Part shown: positions 7,365 to 12,726 of the stretch, piece after piece | How the letters are laid out: each line of letters opens with the position of its first letter | Position numbering within the stretch: the stretch's first letter is position 1 | Assembly (NCBI GenBank): GCA_003523945.1 | Contig: DOFS01000540.1 | Coordinates: forward strand, 1-14,147 | Source: Nitrospiraceae bacterium | GTDB taxonomy: Bacteria > Nitrospirota > Nitrospiria > Nitrospirales > UBA8639 | Reading direction: 5' to 3' | DNA length: 14,147 nt | Position numbers and translations under genes: made by a program | The notes under the pieces: generated by a model | Told to the model about the DNA's origin: nothing | Seen by the model: the letters and a program-made list of their open reading frames with translations, nothing else | Databases searched by the model: none

Positions 7365-7381
7365 TTGCAAATTAATTGCAA
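7365..7381. promoter_or_regulatory. Candidate Fur-family operator, copy 2
   Basis: The sequence TTGCAAATTAATTGCAA has the same two TTGCAA arms and five-base spacing as the dyad in the Fur-family promoter (1952-1968). Read as 8-1-8 it is a near-perfect palindrome with one mismatched pair. It sits between the divergent His-rich/receptor cluster and the retropepsin gene and could serve either, but it is far closer to the former. Confidence 0.6.
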
Positions 7382-7618
7382 CAATACGCCACCAATCAGA
7401 CAATGTCTTCAATGACATTCAAGCAAAGTTCTTCGATTGAAATCCGCCGAAATATAATAGGATTTACCATTTTGCCCCATCTAACACATCTAAATCTCAT
7501 CATCACTCGTCAACTCAGTTTTCAAGGCTTCCTCGTTCCCAACCGAAAAAGCTACTTAGCTAAGGCCCATCCAAGAAAGCACTCCTCAAACCTTTTCAAT
7601 CTTAGGGGAATTGAAGCA

Positions 7619-8167
7619 ATGGGGTTCACCAATCGACTTTTCCTAGTCTTTGCTGTGATAGCGGTAGGGGCACTGATAGCGAGTCAGGCAATTCTCAGTA
7701 GAATTCCGTTGGATCAATATCCCTTCACTGGTCGTGGCAGCACCCCAATCTCTGGCAAGGTAATTGCTGGATCCCAGGATTCTGTGATTCCCCTTGAATA
7801 TTTAGGGGGAGTCTGGGTGGCCCAAGTGGAGCTGAATGACTTTCATGAAGCCAAGCTCATTGTGGACACGGGGGCAACATTCACCACCCTTTCCGAAGAT
7901 CTGGCCTTTGACGCAGGAATTCAATCCGATAATGTAAGTTCACGGGTTACCCTCTTTACGGCCGGAGGAAAGGTTCAAGCTGAGCTGGGCGTCGCACGAA
8001 AGATTCGTGTGGGTAATGCAGGAATGAACGATGTCCAGGTGGTCATCCATACCATCCCCAATCTTCCCGATGGAATTGATGGCCTCCTCGGTCTCAGTTT
8101 TTTTGATCGTTTTCTGGTGCACCTAGACCATTCCAACCAACAATTACATCTATCCCCAAGGACTTAA
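7619..8167 (+). CDS. Membrane-anchored retropepsin-like aspartic protease
   Basis: A 182-residue protein with an N-terminal membrane anchor (about 6-25) and a single retropepsin-like aspartyl protease domain (about 58-180). The catalytic motif is LIVDTGAT (DTG at 83-85), followed by the flap-like region and the family's hydrophobic-Gly motif IDGLLGLSFFDRF. Such clan AA proteases act as homodimers, each subunit giving one catalytic Asp, here probably on the periplasmic side. The open frame extends 81 codons further upstream, but the ATG at 7619 is preceded by AGGGGA at good distance and starts directly with the membrane anchor, so I prefer it. The substrate is unknown. It is divergent from the receptor cluster and probably transcribed alone. 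Confidence 0.85.
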   Translation: MGFTNRLFLVFAVIAVGALIASQAILSRIPLDQYPFTGRGSTPISGKVIAGSQDSVIPLEYLGGVWVAQVELNDFHEAKLIVDTGATFTTLSEDLAFDAGIQSDNVSSRVTLFTAGGKVQAELGVARKIRVGNAGMNDVQVVIHTIPNLPDGIDGLLGLSFFDRFLVHLDHSNQQLHLSPRT

Positions 8168-8346
8168 TGTTCAAAGTACCTTGATCCCGATCTCATTGTT
8201 TCCTTCCCATCCATCTTAAGCGAGTACTAATCCCGCAAGCCCTGACTCATGGGTGAGGCCACGGAATTAACAGTATCTCCTCTCCCCTAAGCCTTCCGGA
8301 GGATCCAAAATTTTCCTCACGCCCTAACGATAACGGGGATCAGTCC

Positions 8347-8375
8347 TTGACAGCTCGCGAAGGCAGTATGGTAAT
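8347..8375 (+). promoter_or_regulatory. Candidate sigma-70 promoter upstream of the cyclotransferase-like gene
   Basis: An exact TTGACA (8347-8352) is followed after 17 bases by GGTAAT (8370-8375), four of six matches to the -10 consensus. The predicted start is about 30 bases before the ATG at 8410. Confidence 0.5.
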
Positions 8376-8381
8376 ACTACC
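8362..8381. promoter_or_regulatory. Dyad overlapping the -10 element, candidate operator
   Basis: GGCAGTATGGTAATACTACC is a 20-base imperfect palindrome (arms GGCAGTAT and ATACTACC, seven of eight pairs, four-base centre). It covers the putative -10, a typical repressor position. No regulator is assigned. Confidence 0.4.
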
Positions 8382-8409
8382 TTTCCTCTAAACAGACAGG
8401 ACCTAACCT

Positions 8410-8853
8410 ATGCGATTCTTTATTTATGCGGACAATCTAAATCCCACCCAGCTCAAGCGGCGTGCTCCCGAAGCACAATTTTTGTTTAAGGCATTTGTGC
8501 CAGACCACACAATCAAATTTGGGCGTTGGTCCAATCAATGGCGCTGCGGGTTAGCCACTATTGCGCCTTCTGCCGGGGAACGAGTGTGGGGAGGGGTCTT
8601 TGAACTTACCCAGGAAGATGTCCAAGAAATGGATAAATTCGATGGCGATCTTCCCGAGGGAGCGTTTCGTCATGTTGAAGTGCATGTGTTTACCGAGGAC
8701 GGGAAAAAGGAGTTTGTGAGCACCCACGTAGCCCAAAGCATTGGTAAGTTTAAGGCCAAAGAACATTATTTAGAATGGATACTTGCGGGAGTCAAACACT
8801 GGAAATTACCGGATGAGTGCGTAGACATGTGGGATTTGTTTCGCTCACAATAA
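8410..8853 (+). CDS. Gamma-glutamylcyclotransferase-like (AIG2/GGCT fold) protein with altered active-site motifs
   Basis: A 147-residue protein with the layout of the GGCT-like family: an N-terminal strand and motif FFIYADNL (3-10), a middle WGGVFELTQEDVQEMDKFDG (60-79), and FRHVEVHVF (86-94). Active members release 5-oxoproline from gamma-glutamyl compounds. Here two motifs differ from the usual form. The glycine-rich YGSN loop reads YADN (6-9), and the catalytic glutamate of the LDxxEG motif (E98 in human GGCT) aligns with D78 in MDKFDG. It may therefore be a weak enzyme, have another substrate or be non-catalytic. AGGA lies eight bases before the ATG. It is followed 65 bases later by the ferredoxin gene and may share its transcript. 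Confidence 0.75.
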   Translation: MRFFIYADNLNPTQLKRRAPEAQFLFKAFVPDHTIKFGRWSNQWRCGLATIAPSAGERVWGGVFELTQEDVQEMDKFDGDLPEGAFRHVEVHVFTEDGKKEFVSTHVAQSIGKFKAKEHYLEWILAGVKHWKLPDECVDMWDLFRSQ

Positions 8854-8918
8854 GCAATTTATTGATTTTTCAATGACTTTTCATTCTCTTTTACCCTTTT
8901 AGTTGAGAAGGAGTTTCT

Positions 8919-9245
8919 ATGCCTAAGCCGAAATATCATATCCTGGTATGTACGAATTCCCGCCCTCCTGGGCATCCAAAACCTTCATGCGGAGCTGCCG
9001 GAGCTCAAGATTTATTGATGAAACTCAATATGGGTTTGATTGAACGAGGCATTCAGCCGGGCGAAGTATTAGTTACCGGGACAACCTGCCTCGGTCCCTG
9101 CGAAAGCGGTCCCAACGTCGTCGTCTATCCAACAGGCACCTGGTACTCTCAAGTCAAAGATTCCGATGTTGCGGTCATCTTGGATGAGCACATAAAAAAA
9201 GGGGAGCCTGCGGCCCAGCTCAAACCGGATTCCGTTTGGTCCTAA
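8919..9245 (+). CDS. Thioredoxin-like [2Fe-2S] ferredoxin
   Basis: A 108-residue soluble electron carrier of the thioredoxin-fold [2Fe-2S] type. The four expected cluster ligands are C11, C24, C57 and C61, in the pattern C-X12-C-X32-C-X3-C, the spacing of Aquifex aeolicus ferredoxin 4. The loop around C11 to C24 (CTNSRPPGHPKPSC) and the CLGPCESGPNVVVYP segment are characteristic. AAGGAG lies five bases before the ATG. The gene ends 27 bases before moaB, so the two are probably co-transcribed. A redox role linked to molybdenum-cofactor or other metal-enzyme metabolism is possible but not shown. Confidence 0.93.
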   Translation: MPKPKYHILVCTNSRPPGHPKPSCGAAGAQDLLMKLNMGLIERGIQPGEVLVTGTTCLGPCESGPNVVVYPTGTWYSQVKDSDVAVILDEHIKKGEPAAQLKPDSVWS

Positions 9246-9272
9246 TTCTCAGGAATTGCCTTTAGGTCGACC

Positions 9273-9833
9273 ATGGGCGCAAACCAACATCATGATAAAG
9301 ATCATGGATCTCATTCCGATCACGCCTTCCCGTCTCATCTCACACACAAAATCCAAGGAGTGTCCTCTTTGGTCTGTATGGTGATCACCTGTAGTGATAC
9401 CCGAACCCCAGATTCCGATACCAGTGGCAAGTTAATCTGCCACCTTTTAAAAGAGCAGGGACACACCATTGCAGAGTACCGAGTCATCAAAGATGAACCC
9501 ACCGACATCAGGAGCCTCCTTCTTCAAGCCAGCAGTCAAGAGGCGCTTCAGGTTGTAATTATCAATGGGGGAACTGGTATTTCACGGAGAGACTCAACGT
9601 TTGAAGCCGTTGACAGCTTTTTGGAAAAACGACTTGATGGGTTTGGAGAGCTATTTCGTTATTTGAGTTATCAAGATATTGGATCGCCTGCCATGCTAAG
9701 CCGAGCCACAGCTGGAATCCATGGAAAACTTGTGATTTTTTCGGTTCCCGGCTCTCAAGGTGCAGTCCGCCTCGCCATGGAACAACTTATTCTACCGGAA
9801 ATGGGTCATGTAGCAGGAGAACTAATAAAATAA
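9273..9833 (+). CDS. moaB: Molybdenum cofactor biosynthesis protein MoaB (MogA/MoaB family) with His-rich N-terminus
   Basis: A 186-residue protein of the MogA/MoaB family, which adenylylates molybdopterin before molybdate insertion. Conserved parts are ITCSDTRTPDSDTSG (38-52), the pterin/nucleotide loop INGGTGISRRD (97-107), GFGELFRYLS (123-132), IGSPAMLSRATAG and FSVPGS (156-161). The first ~25 residues are unusual. They contain seven histidines with several Asp and Ser (QHHDKDHGSHSDH at 5-17), which could bind a metal. The next in-frame ATG is at residue 36, inside the conserved core, so the long N-terminus is likely real, although the ribosome-binding site is weak. It follows the ferredoxin gene by 27 bases and converges on the PhzF-family gene. 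Confidence 0.93.
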   Translation: MGANQHHDKDHGSHSDHAFPSHLTHKIQGVSSLVCMVITCSDTRTPDSDTSGKLICHLLKEQGHTIAEYRVIKDEPTDIRSLLLQASSQEALQVVIINGGTGISRRDSTFEAVDSFLEKRLDGFGELFRYLSYQDIGSPAMLSRATAGIHGKLVIFSVPGSQGAVRLAMEQLILPEMGHVAGELIK

Positions 9834-9843
9834 ACCTCATCCA

Positions 9844-9858
9844 AGAAATCTTATTTCT
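9844..9858. terminator. Weak AT-rich hairpin after moaB
   Basis: AGAAAT-CTT-ATTTCT forms a six-pair stem 10 bases after the moaB stop, between convergent genes. It has little GC and no clean T-run, so its role as a terminator is doubtful. Confidence 0.2.
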
Positions 9859-9929
9859 ATCCATATCACGCGACATTCAAAACATCTCCAAATCAACACC
9901 AAAGGGCCAGCGAGAAGTAAAAGTAAACG

Positions 9930-10862
9930 CTAGTAGACCATCTTTCCTTCCGCCACCATCACCACTTGCCCTCCAACTTTAATTTCTTTAATTACATCAT
10001 CATCAGAAAAAATCTGCACTAAAATACGGGATGGCCGGTCAATTTCATACCCTTGTTCCATAACCACTTCGGTGGTTGGGCCAATCTCTACGACTCCATT
10101 CTTGACTAAATAGGCGCCAAGGGCGCCACTGGCGCTGCCGGTTGCAGGGTCTTCCGGAATACCAATTGGATCGGCAAACATTCGTGTGTGAACGGTGGCG
10201 CTTTCTTCAACGGTCATCGTCGTAAAAATCATTATTCCATTGGCCCCAAATCGAGCACAAATCTCCAGAACTGCGGAATGATCAACCTCCATGGCTTTTG
10301 CTGCCGTCAGACTCCGAATCGGCACAATTAACACAGGCAATCCTGTTGAGACCACTTCAATAGGGAAGATTGTATTGGCAATGAGAGATCGATGAATCCC
10401 CAGAGCCTTCGCTATGTCATAAACCGCTTCCACCTCTTTGATCACATCTATAAACTGCGGGGAGGGTTGCGACATAATCACCTGTTCAATTTGTCCATTC
10501 AGGACAATAAGGTCAAGCGCGTACAAACCCAGGGTGCATTCATAGAAAACTTTCGTCACGGGCTCCTGCAACGCAAGATGTTTTAGTGATCCGAGAACAT
10601 AAAACGTTCCCAAAACCGGATGGCCGGCAAACGGAATCTCTTGAAGTGGGGTAAAGATTCTGACCTTGGCGGCAGCCTTAGGATCTGTTGGCGGTAGGAC
10701 AAACACCGTTTCAGACAAATTCATTTCACGCGCAATTTGTTGAAACTCCCGCTCACTTAACTCACCTGCGGACGGAAACACCGCCAATGGATTGCCCCCA
10801 AAAGGCTCACTTGTGAAGACATCAACCTGGAAAAACTGAAGAGACTGTCTAGAAAAGTCCAT
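9930..10862 (-). CDS. PhzF-family isomerase/epimerase
   Basis: A 310-residue protein of the PhzF (phenazine biosynthesis-like) family, with the diaminopimelate-epimerase fold of two similar halves. Family marks are FQVDVFTSEPFGGNPLAVF (11-29), MNLSETVF (47-54, E51 equivalent to the catalytic Glu of PhzF), FAGHPVLGT (78-86) and EDPATGSASGALGAYL (237-252). Length is normal. No phenazine genes are present, so this is one of the many PhzF homologues of unknown substrate. The ATG at 10862 lacks a clear ribosome-binding site, but the protein starts at the usual place relative to the first strand. It stands alone, convergent with moaB and separated by about 90 bases from the radical-SAM gene upstream. 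Confidence 0.92.
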   Translation of the reverse strand: MDFSRQSLQFFQVDVFTSEPFGGNPLAVFPSAGELSEREFQQIAREMNLSETVFVLPPTDPKAAAKVRIFTPLQEIPFAGHPVLGTFYVLGSLKHLALQEPVTKVFYECTLGLYALDLIVLNGQIEQVIMSQPSPQFIDVIKEVEAVYDIAKALGIHRSLIANTIFPIEVVSTGLPVLIVPIRSLTAAKAMEVDHSAVLEICARFGANGIMIFTTMTVEESATVHTRMFADPIGIPEDPATGSASGALGAYLVKNGVVEIGPTTEVVMEQGYEIDRPSRILVQIFSDDDVIKEIKVGGQVVMVAEGKMVY

Positions 10863-10953
10863 AAAATTTCAAGGCTGTGGAGAAACGTGAGTAATCAGGA
10901 GAATACTCAAAACTCATGCTGGTTCAGCAGTAGAATCACAGCCAGTATACTCC

Positions 10954-12201
10954 TTAAATGGGAAGAGGAACCGATTCATAAGAGTGGGTCAAAGGATTTC
11001 GCACATAATCTTCAACATAGTTTTGTAATGACCCGTTTCGATACAACCGATTATTGGCAAATTTAGTACTAATTTTTGGTAGAATCCTCACCTTTACCCC
11101 GGTTTTACTCACAAATTCGTCAATGTGAACCCCGGCAATATCGTGACCCAGCCCCCTTCCTGACTCCACAACACATTGGGGGACATAAATATATTTCTCC
11201 TTTGTCAGTCGTTTGGCAATGTCATTCAGGGTCAACAGGACTGTACAATCGGAATCACCGCCCAGTGTGGCATTGGGAATATGAAGGAACCTGGCTCGAT
11301 TTTTCCTGAACATCGTTAAAATCCGGTACACGCTTCCTGCCATAACAATCGGATCTCGCTTTTCTAATTCCAAAGAATCAAACAGACTCACTATTCGCGT
11401 TCGATTCAAAAAAGCCGTAACATAGGCTTCAGTATGAATCGTCGTAAAATTTGGAAGGCCAGCATCGTATATTTTTTCCGCCTCCACAGCAAGATATTTT
11501 CGACCTTGCCGCATCACACGGCTTGTTGCCTCGGTAATCCCCCCCACGGGAGTTAAACATCCCATCCACAGAACACACCGAGGATTGACTCGAGAAATTC
11601 TTTCCGCATCTGCGGACATGGTATTTTCATCAAAAGTATAAAAGTTTGCTGAGGAAACCGCAGGGCCATCCAAGACTTTCAGCAGATGCTTGACCGACGG
11701 AGCATGCGGCATCAGTTTTTGTCGATACTCCCCAAGCGTAATAACAGACAACTCAAAATTGATTCTCCCTGGATATTGCTCCACTAATTGATGGATTTTG
11801 GGAACATGGACAAACCCGACCGTAAAAAATTGAATATTTTTATCGGTGTATTTCAAGAAATCTTCCGTCCACTCCATGGCTTTGGGATGAAGGAACAAAT
11901 CGGTCCACTCCATGTATTCATTCCCACCCAGACACCAAAACTGTAATGGATCCGTTGGCTTGGAATTAATATAATCCAGAATAAATTTCCAGTCTTCCTG
12001 TGAAGTCTTGGGTGGATCCAATGTTTCTCGGTAGGAATGATCTAATTCGTAACAAAATGCACATTTGACAGGACAGTTTTTCCCTAAACTTAACGGTATT
12101 TTTCCGGCATCCATTTCCCGCTTCAACACATCAAGATAATCGTGCTTGGAGAAAAGCTTTGGTGCTTCCAATACTGGGAGTTCACGCTGCATCGGTAGCA
12201 C
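10954..12201 (-). CDS. Radical SAM protein with DUF512-like C-terminal region
   Basis: Up to 415 residues. The cluster motif CPVKCAFCY (C43, C47, C50) is the canonical CX3CX2C for the SAM-binding [4Fe-4S] cluster, followed by LQFWCLGGNEYMEW in the position of the SAM-binding Gly-rich segment. The C-terminal third (about 300-390: HIPNATLGGDSDCTVLLTLNDIAKRL, then YVPQCVVESGRG, then VHIDEFVSKTGVKVRIL) resembles the DUF512 pattern found C-terminal to radical-SAM domains, for example in the cyanobacterial PDZ-radical-SAM-DUF512 proteins. Here no PDZ domain is present. The first start is a GTG at 12201; an ATG three codons later (12192) is equally likely and would give 412 residues. Neither has a strong ribosome-binding site. 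It is divergent from the J-domain-like gene. The reaction is unknown. Confidence 0.85.
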   Translation of the reverse strand: MLPMQRELPVLEAPKLFSKHDYLDVLKREMDAGKIPLSLGKNCPVKCAFCYELDHSYRETLDPPKTSQEDWKFILDYINSKPTDPLQFWCLGGNEYMEWTDLFLHPKAMEWTEDFLKYTDKNIQFFTVGFVHVPKIHQLVEQYPGRINFELSVITLGEYRQKLMPHAPSVKHLLKVLDGPAVSSANFYTFDENTMSADAERISRVNPRCVLWMGCLTPVGGITEATSRVMRQGRKYLAVEAEKIYDAGLPNFTTIHTEAYVTAFLNRTRIVSLFDSLELEKRDPIVMAGSVYRILTMFRKNRARFLHIPNATLGGDSDCTVLLTLNDIAKRLTKEKYIYVPQCVVESGRGLGHDIAGVHIDEFVSKTGVKVRILPKISTKFANNRLYRNGSLQNYVEDYVRNPLTHSYESVPLPI

Positions 12202-12289
12202 TTTCTAGGGAAAAGGCCTACTGTAAATTAAACTGAAGCACATTTGACAGGGCCCCTTCTCCTTTGAAACACTTGAAAAGGTTAAACTG
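12202..12289. promoter_or_regulatory. Divergent promoter region
   Basis: An 88-base gap between divergent genes. On the plus strand there is an exact TTGACA at 12244-12249, but no good -10 follows. On the minus strand TTTAAT (12227-12232) matches the -10 consensus at five of six bases but lacks a good -35. The precise promoters are uncertain. Confidence 0.3.
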
Positions 12290-12631
12290 ATGCTTCCGCT
12301 TCATGAAACCATTTATAGAAAATCCATGATCTCCCCAAAAAATTTAAATCCCATGACAGTTGAACAGGCACTGAATCTCTTCAATCTTACCGAACCCTTT
12401 TCCCAGGAAGCCTTACAGCAACGATATGAAGAAGCCAGGAGAATCTGGCATCCATCACGCTATGCAGGCCTCACCAATAATCCAGCGAAATATATGGAAA
12501 TGTACAAAAAGGGAGAGGCCAAAACAAAGGAAATTCAGGCAGCCTACCAATTTCTAAGCAATCACCTGCGCCTACAGAATGAATCTGGAACTCCCTCATT
12601 TACCCTTGAGGAAACACCCGAACAATCATAA
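12290..12631 (+). CDS. Small J-domain-like protein with altered HPD motif
   Basis: A 113-residue soluble protein. Residues 23-93 follow the J-domain plan: VEQALNLFNL, then SQEALQQRYEEARRIWHPSRY, then AKTKEIQAAYQFL. Helix II runs into the loop at 54-56 and the last helix ends in the typical AAYQFL. The invariant HPD tripeptide that stimulates DnaK ATPase reads HPS (54-56) here, so it probably does not act as a standard Hsp40 co-chaperone. The first ATG has AAAAGG nine bases upstream, but later in-frame ATGs (residues 13 and 22) are also possible and keep the domain. It lies between two radical-SAM genes on the other strand; any functional link is unproven. Confidence 0.65.
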   Translation: MLPLHETIYRKSMISPKNLNPMTVEQALNLFNLTEPFSQEALQQRYEEARRIWHPSRYAGLTNNPAKYMEMYKKGEAKTKEIQAAYQFLSNHLRLQNESGTPSFTLEETPEQS

Positions 12632-12726
12632 TTCTGCCAGGACTTTTTTCACTCCTGAACATTTAGAAGATTCACCAATTGAATAGCCTCTCCTGAACAG
12701 CCGTTCCTCTCTTCAGAAAAAGATAG

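Larger units (their letters stand above)
7300..7618. other. Divergent intergenic region between the receptor cluster and the retropepsin gene
   Basis: It holds the minus-strand promoter and dyad described separately. On the plus strand there is an exact TATAAT at 7453-7458, but without a good -35 at the right distance. An AATGTC/GACATT inverted repeat with a six-base loop lies at 7402-7419. The frame of the retropepsin gene is open back to 7376, but that part encodes no recognisable domain. Confidence 0.5.

Noticed and set aside
12640..12665. Inverted repeat CAGGA/TCCTG with an internal T-run, between convergent genes
   Set aside because: The T-run lies in the loop, not after the stem, so it is not a standard terminator.
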